The notes: generated by a model not told the origin, from the sequence alone. 64,000 bases of DNA from Loripinus fragilis (GCA_964019695.1 OZ026524.1:65870223-65934222), one strand, 5' to 3'. Shown: positions 39,710-52,214, counted from the stretch's first letter. Translations and numbers: made by a program.

Positions 39710-40980
39710 AATCCCTTTTGAATTGTGCAGGCATATCCTATCTTAAAGAACAATTTAAGCTGAATCATATAAGAGATGTTTACACTCTATAAACCGGGGG
39801 TTAGCCTGCTACAGTCTGTAACGTATGTTACCATTATCAATTTAAGAATAAATGAATTGGAAGTCTGAGAAACAGAAAGATGACATTAAACTATATAATT
39901 GAGCCGTGGCATGTGTTTTCCAACAATGTGGCATTTTGACAAGTGTAGACTCGGATGAACCTCTGCAGTCTCCTTTTAAGCTTAGAAACCCCAAATGGTG
40001 TTCAGTCAGTAGCTTAACAATCATAGAATACTCAAGCGACTAGCAAAGGCTCTGATCAGACTGCGCGTATGCGCAGGCTGATCTGAGGCTTTGCTGGTCG
40101 CACATACCACATTGTTGGAAATCTCATGCACTGGCTCATATGTATTTGAATTATTCATGTAGTTTGTATTCTGAATCCCTTTAATACATATGAAGGCCTT
40201 TTTTAAAACAAATATACAGCTTCCTATGGTGTTATATGTGTTACATTAACTAAAATCACATTTCAAAAATAGTAAGTGAGTATGATCAGGAAATACTACA
40301 ATCACAAACTGCAGACAGCCCCGTGGCACCGCAAGGAAGAGCCGCTCAACCATCACGAGACACCAGGAAGATTAATTAAGCAAAGCAAGCTCTCTCTTCC
40401 CGATCAAGATGATTGCAATACTAGAATGGACATAATTGCGACAACATCATTTATAAACGTTCCCTGTGTTCCTCATCTTTTGTCATCAATGGACTTTATT
40501 TTCTTTGTATGTGTGGCCTGTGCCAGTATCAAACAAATTGACTACGCTACAACTTGATACCTTAGCATTCTTCAAAAGCAGAAACAACATGCCAGTATTA
40601 TGGGATCAAACACCTGATTAAATATGGGCAGTCACATATATGGATAAAATGGAGTATGACTCTGGTATATGTCTCTTCCTGTGAAGTGGCAAAAGGAATC
40701 TTACTGCAACTGCATCTGCATCCGTGCTAGTCAAGTGATATCATTGCTCTGGTTTTGCCAAAGCTATGTCTCTACCGTGTACCTCTGAGAATATATTAAA
40801 CTTTCTGACATCGGTAAAACAGAAATTTTATAAAATGCTTTTCATTTGCATCATTTGCCATGGAACCTATTTAGTTCTTTGGTGCTTAAGTCTTCAGGTC
40901 TTAGATCAAAAGTATAACACAATAACTATTTTAGATTTGAAAAATATGCAAATCAAAACCATCAATAACAACATATTTTG
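39710..40980 (-). pseudogene. Decayed TE copy related to 55140-55960
   Basis: 39710-39840 matches the inverted-repeat block at 55140-55280 (CATATCCTATCTTAAAGA, AAGAGATGTTTACACTC, GTAACGTATGTTACC). On the minus strand 40650-40830 reads EVHGRDIALAKPEQ, a stop, then YHLTSTDADAVAVRFLLPLH, parallel to the 55.7-kb fragment. It has several stops. An unrelated MITE (39900-40142) is inserted. Confidence 0.55.
39900..40142. repeat. MITE with TGAGCCGTGGCATGTG ends
   Basis: GAGCCGTGGCATGTGTTTTCC and GGAAATCTCATGCACTGGCTC are inverted ends, with a GCGCGTATGCGCAGGC hairpin inside. A copy lies at 51055-51296. Confidence 0.7.
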
Positions 40981-42165
40981 AAGACTTGGTATCAAAATTT
41001 GGCACGACTTATAATCACTGTGCGAGTCCGTCTGTCCGTTCAATTTGATTTCCACAGAATCCTTCTGGCACCGGATACTAATTAATCTACGTTCACCACG
41101 GGTCTTGCACATTACAGTCAGTTGATTTCTTACACCGCTTGCACTTTTTTTATGAATGCGTCAAACGGAGACCATAAGGCGCAAATAACCATATGCTACT
41201 TTCAATGTTTTCAGTATTTTGATTATCTCCCCTGACCCAAAAGTCGTGTTCACCCAATATCTCGCACATGGTATGGACTTATGACAGGTAGATGCGTCAA
41301 AATACAAGTAAAGCCACCATCCCTGCCTTGTTTTTTTATTATCTTTTTTATTCTTCAACCTTGATCAGGCCTATATCTCGGCCACCGTAGACGCTTCTTC
41401 ATTCTGCGACCAGTTACGACTCATATCAGCATCACCTGTATATACTCGCAACACTCTTGAAATATTCATCCTTTAATACATCCTACATGTAGACATCAGA
41501 CGGCACAAATACCCATTTTTGTATGCGCGTGTGGTTCAAACGAGTTTCTATTTGCTTGCTCTGTGCATTGCCAAAAATGCGACCTTCACATACCACGATT
41601 TAGTGGAGACTATAGGTATCAAATTCTTCTTCTTGAGTGACCGACATGTAATGCGAGGAGAAATAGGGCAAATCGCTACTTTCATTTCTCATCAGTTGAC
41701 CTTAGTCTTGACAACGTTTTTTAGTCATCAACGTATTTTACAGAGGGCCGTACGGATCTACTTTGAGCCTGAAGCAACTGGACCCAAGGTGTCCTATTGC
41801 TTCTCGATGGGGTCCTTACCAGTATTTCTAAGGAGCCTATAGTCACTTGTGATTTTTAAGGGGGTCCGGACCCCCTGCTTCTCCCCTCCGGATCCGCCCA
41901 TGGGTCCTGATATGACTCCAAACCGTTTGACATTCTAATTGTGTTCCTGACTTTCTTTTTTGAAAACAAGATGATTAAAAAAAAGTCAACGTACGAAAAC
42001 AAAAATACTCACCATACAAATAGTTAATGGGATGACCTAGAACGAGCTGGCAACGCTGCAAACTCGACCCTTTTGGGGACATGTTACGACATGGTGCAGT
42101 CGGCCATAAGTTGGCACTACGTTAACTTTGTAAACCAAACACTCCATTTGTAGCGCAATTGCAGT
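40981..42165. other. Gene-free stretch
   Basis: No supported gene. A GGATCCGCCCATG-ended MITE fragment is near 41855-41905 and a dispersed GTTTGACATTCTAATTGTG repeat at about 41905-42000. The 107-codon frame at 41519-41842 has no recognisable feature. Confidence 0.5.
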
Positions 42166-42167
42166 AA

Positions 42168-42347
42168 AACCTGTGTAAAACGGCCACTCAAAAATAGACA
42201 AAACAAAGATCATATTGACAAATTGTTGCTTTATGAAGGTCTCCCGTTGGAGCAATCTGCAATACTTTTGGCATGCAGTAAGCGATATTTGGTCTTGAAA
42301 ACCAATTTTCGGTCTTTTGAGAGTGGCCGTTTTACACAGGTTTTAAT
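42168..42347. repeat. MITE with ACCTGTGTAAAACGGCCAC ends
   Basis: ACCTGTGTAAAACGGCCACT and AGTGGCCGTTTTACACAGGT bound about 180 bp. A sister at about 43872-44065 also carries a GAATGCTCC/GGAGCATTC stem. Confidence 0.8.
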
Positions 42348-42349
42348 GA

Positions 42350-43100
42350 ACCTCGTTTGCAGACAGGACCATCTAAACACGCTCTCATGCAGACTAATGC
42401 GTTCAAAACAAAAGCACAAAGTATTAACACGTTAGCACCGCATGGTTTCTACACGGTTTTAAAAGTAAGTAAGGGTGCAAAAATCAGGAATTGATACACA
42501 ATCAAATTGTAGAAAATAGGGAACAACAGAATCAGTGATAGTTGCGTATACGCATATGTACGCAAAGCTTGGCTATCCACCTGTATGCACTGGTATACGG
42601 TACCTTTTCTAATATAATTCCAATATAAGGGTAACTATAGTTCGATTCGAACATCGATAGTCGCTTCTTTAGTCCTACTAGAGATCAGCGGGTTACTCTA
42701 GTAGATTGTCTGGTTCCCTTCTCTAGCCCTATCTAACAAGCAGGGTTCAAGATCTGTCAGTAGCCTCAAAATAATTTGTTTTAGATAATAAATACTCGCT
42801 GTGCTCTGTTTACGGTCCTACTTATTCGCAATTGTTAATTCGAGTTGGCTGTGCAGTATATGAACATTATTTTCGTCTGCAATGAAAAATTGAAATGGTG
42901 CATGCAAGGCTATTCACTTTGTTTACTTGGCAACCGACTAAAGTTCCAACTGCAGCCGTTCGGATGTAAACGTGCGCGCGCAACTATTACGTAAGAACTT
43001 TAGTAGGAACTTTAGTTCGATTCGAAGTAGGCGTACATGTAAGTTGTTCTTACGCAGTCCACTCAACTTGCAGTATGACGCAGTACGATGCAGTATGACC
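42350..43100. other. Gene-free stretch
   Basis: Two direct copies of TAGTTCGATTCGAA (about 42640 and 43013) flank about 370 bp. No coding is seen. Confidence 0.4.
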
Positions 43101-43119
43101 ATACAAGTTATAATCACAC

Positions 43120-43241
43120 TAGGTGTTTTTTGTTTTGTTTGTTTGTTGTTTTTTTTCGTTGTTGCTGTTTTTTTTTGTTTTTGCTTTGTTATTGTTTTGT
43201 TGTTGTTTTTTTGTTGTTGTTTTTCTGGGAGGGGGGGTGTG

Positions 43242-43291
<50 letters not shown>

Positions 43292-43332
43292 TTGTTTTGT
43301 TTTGTTTTGTTTTTTTTTTGGGGGGGGGGGCA
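43120..43332. repeat. Low-complexity T/G tract with (TG)n and G run
   Basis: TTTTGTTTTGTT-like sequence, then a (GT) run at about 43243-43288, a TTTTGTTTTG tract and a run of about 11 G. Open frames here (up to ~136 codons, both strands) are low-complexity artefacts. Confidence 0.9.
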
Positions 43333-43871
43333 CTTTCACTTTTCGCTGTACAAAAATGCGAAACCATGGCTAGTCTATGTAGCAGTGCATGTATGTTTGA
43401 GACTTACATGGTCGCAAATCCCGAAGACAGATTTTCTCGCGACATTGCTCGTTACCTGATATTGTTTGTTTGCACTAGTTTTTCTCCATTCTTGGAAGTG
43501 TCAACATTAGAAAGTGCAGTAAAATATAAATAGAAGATATATTGCAACAATGAGGCCTTGAACTTATTTGGCTACGAGTAGTTGCGCTGACCGAGTTAGA
43601 GTCGCACTGTCTACGCATTTAAAAGATAAGCTTTGTATTTGAACAATTTGGCATCGGGTTTCTCTTTTACGCTGATCTTTTAGAGTTATTTGAGCATTTC
43701 TGCATCTCAAGTCAGACAATTTGACCGATGGACGGACTGTAAATAGGTATGTAGGTAGATAGCTATTTCGTCACCAGAAAACCTCATCAGGGTTTTACGA
43801 TCAGGTAACTGCTCGGCTAAGGATATACTTGCTAAAATCTCGATGAATGTGGACGTGTGCATAAAGTTATA

Positions 43872-44065
43872 AACTGTGTAAAACGGCCACTTTCAAAAAC
43901 ACCAAAATTTGGTTTTGAATACCGGTTATCGCATAATGAAGGTCAAAATATTGCAGAATGCTCCAAGGGGAGCATTCTGCAATACTTTCGACCTTCATTC
44001 AGCTACAAGTTGTCATTAGGATCTTTGTTTTGTCGATTTTGTGTGGCCGTTTTACACAGGTTTTA
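43872..44065. repeat. MITE, CTGTGTAAAACGGCCAC family, second copy
   Basis: CTGTGTAAAACGGCCACTTT and GTGGCCGTTTTACACAGG are the ends. The centre is the near-perfect stem TTGCAGAATGCTCC / GGAGCATTCTGCAA. Confidence 0.8.
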
Positions 44066-44940
44066 CTGTACAAGAACTTAACACAAGTGTTTATGTATTG
44101 TTGTATATATTTATCAAACGAGTGGACAATAAGGGATAAAATGCGAGGTCATGCCGATTTCGCTCTACGAGTCTATTTAAGATACAAATGTTAGATTATT
44201 TTGTGTGTTTGGTTTAATATAGCATTGGATTTAAAGATGGTATTTCCTTATCGGACGGCCAGGTAGATATATAATGGTAAACGATGTGTAGGCAAGAATT
44301 CCTTAAGATTAAAATACAGGAGACCTAATAGGGAACTAGATAAGGGGGAAAAAGTTTTACAGAAAACATGCTAAAAACGTTAAGGCATATGGTTAATGCA
44401 CGTACATTTGAACGTGAAACCTGTTTATCCATCTAGACTGCGCTGATGATTGTGTGAATATGTAGGCTGATCTGCGCCTTTGGTGTTCCCAGTCAACATA
44501 ACCAGGCCTCGAGTTTATAAAACTGCGAATGAATAGCGGCCTCATATTCAAACAGCTTCCTCGGGACACAGCAAAATATGTATTACATTATGTTTCGAGG
44601 TTATAAAACTTTTTTCATGCTCAACCCAACTGAGCATGGAATTCGTCCTGTTCAATAATATTCGAAGGATAAATACAACATCTAAGGGGTTACCTAAGCG
44701 TAGGAACAGGGGGCCAGCAGAGGTCACCCCCCCCCCCAATAATTTTGTAAGGGGGGGGGGCAGAATAGCCTTTGGCCCCTCCAATAATTTGTCTCAATTG
44801 ACATAATTGCTTGTCACTCAGGGTAAAATAAGCAACTTTCACACATAATTATAAGTTTGTTTTTTTCTCGCTCGAGTTCTGGAATTTGGTTTAAGATTTT
44901 CTGAGAGCAGACAATTTGCTCAGATTATAATACTTTTTCA

Positions 44941-45150
44941 TGGGAGCGTAGTGACTCAGTGGTAGAGTGCTTGACTCGAGACCGAATGGGCCGCGGGTTC
45001 GAGCCTCACCGGTGTCACTGCGTTGTGGTCCTTGAGCAAGACACATTTATCCTAGCTTAGTACTGGTTCAACCCAGGAAGCCCCGTCTCTATATAACTGA
45101 AAGATTGTTGATTGTACGTAAAGAATCAAATCAAACAAACAAACAAATAC
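44941..45150 (+). mobile_element. tRNA-derived SINE, best-preserved copy
   Basis: CAGTGGTAGAGTGCTTGACTC, GGGTTCGAGCCTCACC (B box), CCTTGAGCAAGACAC, GGTTCAACCCAGGAAG, and a CAAACAAACAAACAAA tail. Confidence 0.8.
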
Positions 45151-45224
45151 TTTTTCATATCTTTTAGTCAGCAGGCTGTTATCACATTGTATGTATATGT
45201 TTAAATATATATGTGTATCATTTT

Positions 45225-45440
45225 TTCCAGATAAACCGCCTTAACAAGCTTTTCCTATTATTCCTATTTTCTAAGCTAAATTTTAAAGTTATCCCTCTTT
45301 GCTTTTTGCACTGAAATACCTTACAGGCAATAGGCTTCAAACAAATAAATTCCCGCACCCGTTTGGAGTAAAATTCGTTTTTGTTTAGATTTTTTATCAC
45401 TCCAAGCTTTTAACTCTGAAATGCACAGCTATTTTTTTTC
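45225..45440. repeat. Diverged TTTGCTCTGAAGAACC-type repeat units
   Basis: Shares words with the tandem block at 46350-46740 (CTCCAAGCTTTTAACTCTGAA, TTATCCCTCTTTGC). It is split from it by the TA-flanked element at 45461. Confidence 0.45.
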
Positions 45441-45460
45441 CTTGATTGGAGTAAACTATA

Positions 45461-46301
45461 TACTGTCTGACAAAAGAAACGCTACATACTTGCTTACATA
45501 CTTCCTGATTTTGTAGCACTTATGAAAAGCTATAAACACACTATATTTGTAGGTAAAATTTGAAGTCTAGAGTCCATGTCATGATTAGCGTTTTTATTTT
45601 TGCAGTTTATCCGTGATGTTTGACGTTAAGACGCCATTTGCTAAAAAAATGTTTTACAGCCACCACACCTGACAGGTGATCATTATGATGGTAAAAAACG
45701 TAGCAGGCTTAGTGAGTGGCGCAAAGTTTAAGAAAAACACCGTATCATTACATGGAATTCTGCCAACTCATGTCTACGTCAAATTCAAAACTGACTGAAA
45801 CTGACGTTTTTGGATTTTTCATGAATACCTCAAAATGGCGAGGGATAAATGGATAAAACTGTGCATGACAATTGTTTGCAACGAGTGTACGCAATATCTG
45901 TCTTGTAATGTAAAATGGCGACATTCGTTTTGATGTTACTGAAAATGTTAACGTCAAACTTCACATACCATCTGCATGTCAGAATCAAATTGTAGGCGAT
46001 GCAAATTTGTGTCAAAACGCATGATTTATGACCATCTTTATGTGCCTTTATTATTGTTCTCTTCCAGATAACCATATCACGTGCATGTCTTTTTGAATTT
46101 TTAACAAAACTAAGGAAAAACGACGTCAGTTTTTCGAAATTTTGATTTCCACCATTAAATTTTCTCGGACAGAAAGTTTAGAGGTACAACATAAACATGA
46201 CATTAAAAGTAAAAGTAATTCGTATTTGCATTTATTACCTCATGTATAAACATTTATATTACATGGCTTTGAATTTAGATGTAGCGTTTCTTTTGTCAGT
46301 A
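45461..46301. mobile_element. 841-bp TA-flanked element with GACAAAAGAAACGCTACAT ends
   Basis: TACTGTCTGACAAAAGAAAC and the inverse GTTTCTTTTGTCAGTA bound it, with TA at 45459-45460 and 46302-46303. Tc1/mariner-like by target and size. The short minus-strand frames inside show no transposase motif. Confidence 0.7.
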
Positions 46302-46349
46302 TATTATATTTTTTGTTCGCTTTTTTCTCCTTGTAGCTTTAACTCATAA

Positions 46350-46740
46350 TAACCTTACCAAATTTTCCTCGCTAAATAATTTTAAATTGTGTTTGGATTC
46401 TGTTTTTTATCCATCTTAATTTTTTAATCTGCAATAACTCAACCAAAAGTTTTTCTTCGCCCGCTTTGCTCGCTCGGAGTTAAATATTATCATTGTTGTT
46501 GTTTTTGCTTTGTTTTGTTTTTTTGCTCTGTTTTTTTATCCCTCTTAGCCTTTTGCTCTAAAGAACTGAAGAAATTTACCAAAAAAAATCCTCGTTCGCT
46601 TTGCTCGCTCGGAGTAAAATATTATCTTTTCTTTTTGTTTCATTTTTTCTGTTGTTTGGCCCTCTTACCCTTTTGCTCTGAAGAACCTTACTAAAAAATT
46701 TCCCTCGCTTGCTTCGCTCGCTTGCTCGTACTATAAATAT
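46350..46740. repeat. About 110-bp tandem repeat (CGCTTTGCTCGCTCGGAGT)
   Basis: Three units at about 46440-46500, 46550-46625 and 46665-46740 share TTTTGCTCT(A/G)AAGAAC and CTTTGCTCGCTCGGAGTAAA. Confidence 0.65.
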
Positions 46741-46899
46741 ATATGTGGTTATATATGTGGCTTCTTTTAAATTGGGATCCATTGCTTTAGTTTTAATAAT
46801 GCATGTGTATAAATGTATGCAGATTCAAATAGCTTTTAGGAAATATAAATAACTAAAACTTTCCTCATTCACTTGTTGCTGTTTTTTTTCATAGAGATC

Positions 46900-47160
46900 G
46901 CTTGCTTTGATTTTAACGATTTTCATATCAGGATGTAAAATGTATGTTTGCATAGGTTGTGCATGCATGCATATTTGCATGTGCATGCTTGTATGGGTGT
47001 ATGAATATTTAACACATGTGTGTGCATACATGTGCATGTGGACGCATGCATATATGGACTTTTGGCAATACCCACCCCCCCCCCCCCCCCCCAAGTATTG
47101 AAGTTGGTCGCACTGGGTTTGCCCCCCCCCCCATATTGAAAAGCTTCCTACGCCTATGGG
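46900..47160. repeat. GCATGTG-rich stretch and C runs
   Basis: TGCATGCATGCATATTTGC-like alternating sequence followed by two long C runs (about 47078-47092 and 47122-47131). No gene. Confidence 0.6.
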
Positions 47161-48639
47161 TTAAACGCATGAAAAGTCTTACGTTTTCATAATTATTAAC
47201 AGTTCATGCTCTGTTATGTTGAGCATGAAAGAAGTTTAATAACATCGAGGCTTAGTCTTTTTCTATAACATGGCACTTATAAGATTCGTATAGCTGGGGC
47301 CCCCAGGGGTTTTGGGGATCTGGGGAGAATGGCTATTTATTTTCAGGGATCTAGGGAGCACTGGTAATTATTTTAGGGGATCTGGGGAGCAAGCTCATAG
47401 TTTTGGGGATCTAGGGAGCCCTGCCAAAAAGCAAAAAAAATTAAGGAAAAGCCTCCATTTTGTTTGATTTTTTAACATTTCTTCTGCTTCTGGGGGGGGG
47501 GGGGGGGGGCTAGCTCCCCAGACCCCACTTGTAAATTAAAAATGGACTTTTTTTTGGTATAACATGTACATCTAAATTTACCTCGGGGGAAAATATGGTA
47601 ATTAACTTTTGTTGTTGTTCATTTATTAAACTTAAAATTGTTGATTTTTTGCTAGGTAATAGCATACTTTAGAACGCCCAGATTGCACCAGATCGCCCCA
47701 TTTTTATCAAAATTTTCCCGGGGGAGCATGCCCCCATCCCCCCTAGCACGAGTCTGGCTGCGTATTGTTACAGTGCTACCTATGCACCTGCTATGTAATC
47801 CTCTTTTTAGATGGTAAGCTCATTTTTAAGAGAAAAATTAAGAATGCTGATCAAATATATACTTATTTGATGAAACTGAAGCTAAACAAGTGTATAGGGG
47901 CTAATAGCAATTGTAGAAAAATTTATTACAAAAAAATACTTTCACTTTGTCAATAAAAAAAAATCTAGTTTAAGCTGTTGGAAAAAATCAGCCCCTGCCC
48001 CCCAACCAGAAAAACAAATGGTCTGTCTCTAATTAAAAAAATCAAATCTAGAGAGCATTCCGCCATGCCCACTCTACCAGGTACAGCAACAACATTTTAA
48101 GGAATGGCCTTTGATACTTTGAGCCATATACCATGCATTTCAATGAAATAATTATATGTCATGTAATCTATGACTATAGTCCGTACAGAAATTCAGTGAA
48201 CATCGTTTTTCTTTTTTAAAATGTCTTTAATGATAAAATTTTGGACTAGAATTTTGCATATATTTATAATAAAACACCGCCTAATGTACAATTGCATTTT
48301 TGAATAATTATGATAGGAAAATAAGTCTGGAATCTCTTGTGAAATAAACTAACTTAGTCATTTTCGATTTAGAAAAATCCTTATTTTCCCTCAGTGCATT
48401 GTGTGTGGGTAACACGTGGTTTATACAGTTCAATGAATACCATGTTTACTTTCGTATATGATAAAGAAAACGGTCACCAGCGGGATACATGTAACTCTTG
48501 GTATGTCTATATATTCACTGAAAATGCTTTGAAGAGACTGCACAAGTTACAATTCTGTCTGAAATTCTCAAATTGCAAGATAATCAAATTTCGCATCTTG
48601 TCTTCTTATATGTGCCATGGTTAAATGACACAAATAACA

Positions 48640-48865
48640 ATTCGACCGCGACTGAGAAAACCAGTCTGGTGATTTGTAACAATAAAGGCCCAGACCAGCC
48701 TGCGCATCAACGCAGTCTCATCAGCAACTTTGTTGTCTGCTTTTTGAGAAGAATCATCCCTAGGCTTGCCTCGTGCGAAATAATTTCAATTTTCTATCTA
48801 ACCTGTTTAGCCAAAGGGACTGGTTTGTTGGAAACCCAGAAGACAGGTTTTCTCGCGTCGTTGCC
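48640..48865. repeat. MITE, CGAGAAAACCTG family, third copy
   Basis: TTCGACCGCGACTGAGAAAA and AAGACAGGTTTTCTCGCGTCG are the ends, with a CAGCCTGCGC stem inside. Confidence 0.65.
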
Positions 48866-48869
48866 TGTG

Positions 48870-50620
48870 TTGCTTGCTCAACAGCTCTAGGACAAATATT
48901 TCAAGTGCAACAGATAATAACATTAAAAACATATATAATGAGGAGGCTGGTTATCAAATATTATTAACGGGAATCACATTATTTGATTGCGTTCTACATG
49001 GTCTGATACACAAGTCATTCGTAACTTCATGTACGGCCCACAGAGCCGGGGAACGGAGGGGGCTTTGATTTTCTGGCTACATGTCTCTGGTATGACCTTG
49101 TACTAACAGCTCATTTGACACGTTACTTCGTCTTATAAAGACGTCGCGCACATTATTGGCGTACAAAACGGTTTTTTTGCATTTTTTTCTGTTTACAGGA
49201 ACCGATTTTTTATATTCTGGTCATTTTTTTGTCTTGAAACTAGAGGTGTGCATTTGCCTTGTTAAGAGTTTATTGATTCTTAGTTTTTAATTATCAAAAC
49301 ATTTAAAGGAGAGCACAAGAACTCAAAATTTGGGAGTAAAACCTCTGTAACTCTGTAACAATAGCGCTGTGGTAGGCATACGCAAACGCGTATTACAACG
49401 CCATTTTGACGTTAATTATTACTGGATTTAGTCTACGCCAGACCTGAAACGTCACCGATCAACCTCATATCAAGTTTGTTGTTCATTTCTCTACAACGAA
49501 GTCTTAGAAAGTTAAGTTTTGTAAATTAAAATCTGTAACTCGTGACAAAAAACGCGCGAAAAAGACAGGCATGGTCTCTTCGGTAAGTAATTTTGTTATC
49601 TTGATGGCGTTTTATTGACAAAATATTTGTTTGTATAAAATGTACTTTTTCCGTCGTGAAAGTTAAATGAAAAATATTTGCATTGTCGCTTTCCATTTAA
49701 AAATGTGCAACAAAACCCCAAGTCTTAAAATTTGTTATCACAACACAATTTTCATTAAAATAAATGCACATACTCTTGAAATTTAAGCATAACTTTAACG
49801 TTGACAATGAAACTCACTAGAAAATTATATCTCTACAATGTACTTTGCTTGCTCATTTTAAAATGCCATATATGAAGTTTATCCGCCGAAAAATAAAGAA
49901 AATGTGAACGTTTTCCCCAGTCTTAAATTTTGTTACCGGCGGTAAAAATGACGTTAAACAAGGAAACGTCAAACGAGGGATTTGAGAACAAGCTGTCGTT
50001 CTCAGTTCTGTTGTGCATCCCTGTATACTAATTTAGAAACACTAATTCTGACCTGTATTGGTGTGTGAAAGTTAGAAAATGGTTTTCATATATTTTACCA
50101 GCGAATGAAAGTCTCTCCAGAAGCAAGACGTCTAGCTAAATATTAGGAGATGAAGAAAAAAATAGCGTCGTGACCTTACAATTCGACGTTACGTTTTGTA
50201 CGTCAATATTGTGCGCGCCGTCAATTTAACCGTATAATTATTCATCGATAGTAAACTAAAGGCAGTGATCCGTACAAAGGTGCATTTAGGGTAAATTAAA
50301 AAGTGCAGATGCTCAAATGAGGACAAATTCCATCATATCATAACCCATTTGACAATACATTTTGAAACGAAAAAAATATCACCGATTAGGCGGTTTATAG
50401 ATGTATTAAATTCTGATGGTCATTGTGCGATCAGTCCGCACATAACGAAATAAACGCAAAAAAAGCGTTGTTTACTGAATTCCTGTACGCACAGTAGTAA
50501 GCCCTGTCTTTACATGTATAAGGCAAAATATTATTATCATTAAGTCATGCGCTCTTGTATAGCTTCATAGTTTTTAAGTATGTGATTTTAATCCTACGAA
50601 AAGATAAATACATTTTAGGG
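48870..50620. other. Gene-free interior of the GGGATCTGGGG element
   Basis: AT-rich, with no repeats I can match within the window and no supported coding region. Confidence 0.5.
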
Positions 50621-51054
50621 AGAAATGACTTATAATTTTGGGGATCTGGGGAGAAGCTGGTCTTTTTTTAGGGATTTTGGGAGCAAAGGCAAAATACTTT
50701 TAGGGAGCCGAGGCAATTATTTTCAGGGATCTGGGGAGATCAATGCAATATTTTCAGGGATCAACGGAGCACAGACCCCCCTGGGGGCCTCATAGCTGCA
50801 GTTTTGCTTTTGCATTACATGTAATCGTTTTCCGATTTCGTTAGTGTGGGTTTTTTTATTTACGAGGAAGTGAAACTAAAAATAAGTCGTGTCTTTATAA
50901 ATAAATACATCGGATTTATCAGGGTATTTTCAAGAGTATAAAATGTCTTTCTAAAGTCAATATAAGGCACGTTGTGAAAAAGAACACTTTGGCCTTGTGC
51001 ACTATAATTAATTCGTCCATCTTGTTTGATGATCTATCCGAGGATCATTATACA

Positions 51055-51296
51055 TATGAGCCGCGACATGTGATTTCCAGCAGTATGGCATCTCGTTAAT
51101 AGACTCAATTTAGACGAGCCTGTGAAGCCTCCATTTAAGCAAAAAAAATAAATCCAAATGATGATGGGTCAGTTGCTTATTAATAATTTTCATAGAGTAT
51201 TAAAGACTCTGAGCAGACTGCACAAATGCGCAGGCTGGTCTGAGCCTTTGTGCGTAGCACATACCACATTGTTGGAAATCTCATGTCACGGCTCAA
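51055..51296. repeat. MITE, TGAGCCGTGGCATGTG family, second copy
   Basis: TGAGCCGCGACATGTGATTTCC and GGAAATCTCATGTCACGGCTCA are the inverted ends, parallel to 39900-40142. Confidence 0.7.
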
Positions 51297-51675
51297 ATTA
51301 TTATGAAGTGGTCATATGGAAAGCATATTCACATTTAGATGAATCTAGTCCGTGAGGGTTGTATTTCTCTTCACAAACAGTGCAAACCCTTTCTTTAACA
51401 TTAAACTAATGCCGGTATCCAACAAAATATTAAAGTTGGCATATGCAGCCATCCGCGCAGTTTGACCAGAGTCTTCGATGGGCGCCAAAGGTCCAACATT
51501 TCTTTTGGGCGAAAAACTTAGACTCTGCTCAAACTGTGCTGATGTGCAGACAGATTAAAATCTTCGCTGTATGCACATGCCAACTTGTACCTTGCGAGTA
51601 TGCAGGATACCAGCTCAGAATTAAAGTAATGTCCCCCTGGAGACCACGTTGTTTGCATGTACAATGTACATGTAT

Positions 51676-51905
51676 ACAGTGTCGTGCCAACTAGGAGCGA
51701 AAGTGACGTAATATTTTGTTTACAATTGTTAAGTAAAACATTAACTTATACACTCCACTTGCACTAACGCGAATCGAGAGATCACTTGTGTATTAATCCT
51801 ATCCTGTGGATAGGATTAATACACAAGTGATCTATCGATTATAAGTCCCTGATAATTTTGTAAACAAAACATGACATCACTGTCACTCTAGGCTGGCAGG
51901 ACAGT
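51676..51905. repeat. Complete P1 foldback MITE, third full copy
   Basis: ACAGTGTCGTGCCAACTAGG to CTAGGCTGGCAGGACAGT around the palindromic centre CCTATCCTGTGGATAGG. Confidence 0.8.
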
Positions 51906-52009
51906 AGAGTAGATATTTATCACACTGTAAAAGGATGACTTTACGCACTTACATGTAACGCATAAGCGATAAGTACTTTTATGCAATGAACCGGTGTGTG
52001 CATTGATAT

Positions 52010-52214
52010 TGTTTTGTTTGTTTGATTTGATTCTTTACGTCCCATCAACAATATTTCAGTTAAACAGGGACGGGTCTTCCTGGGTTGAACCAGTACTAAG
52101 CTAGGTTAAATGTGTCTTGCTCAAGGACCACAACGCAGAGATGCTGGTGAGGCTCGAACCCGCGGCCCCTCGGTATCGAGTCAAGCACTCTACCACTTGG
52201 CCACTGCGCTCCCG
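52010..52214 (-). mobile_element. tRNA-derived SINE (minus strand)
   Basis: The complement carries GGGTTCGAGCCTCACC (from GGTGAGGCTCGAACCC), CCTTGAGCAAGACAC and a TTTGTTTG complement tail. Same family as 44941-45150. Confidence 0.8.

Larger units (their letters stand above)
47296..50791. mobile_element. 3.5-kb element with GGGATCTGGGGAG subterminal direct repeats
   Basis: GGGGCCCCCAGGGG and the inverse CCCCTGGGGGCCTC form 14-bp ends with one mismatch. ATAGCT flanks both sides (47290-47295, 50792-50797). About four units of TTTTGGGGATCTGGGGAGCA follow the left end (47310-47420), and about five diverged units in the same orientation precede the right end (50635-50775). No coding region is found. 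A CGAGAAAACC-type MITE lies inside (48640-48865). Confidence 0.65.

Noticed and set aside
41519..41842. 107-codon plus-strand frame
   Set aside because: No motif, no second copy, and its end runs into a GGATCCG-ended MITE fragment.
42972..43533. Overlapping frames of 82-136 codons on both strands
   Set aside because: They lie in a T/G and (GT)n low-complexity tract; the proteins are runs of F, V, C or of K, T, N with no domain.
44941..45020. tRNA gene
   Set aside because: A and B box words are present but the cloverleaf cannot be formed and the sequence runs on into a SINE body and CAAA tail. The same holds for 6505, 26690, 30380, 37999 and 52214.
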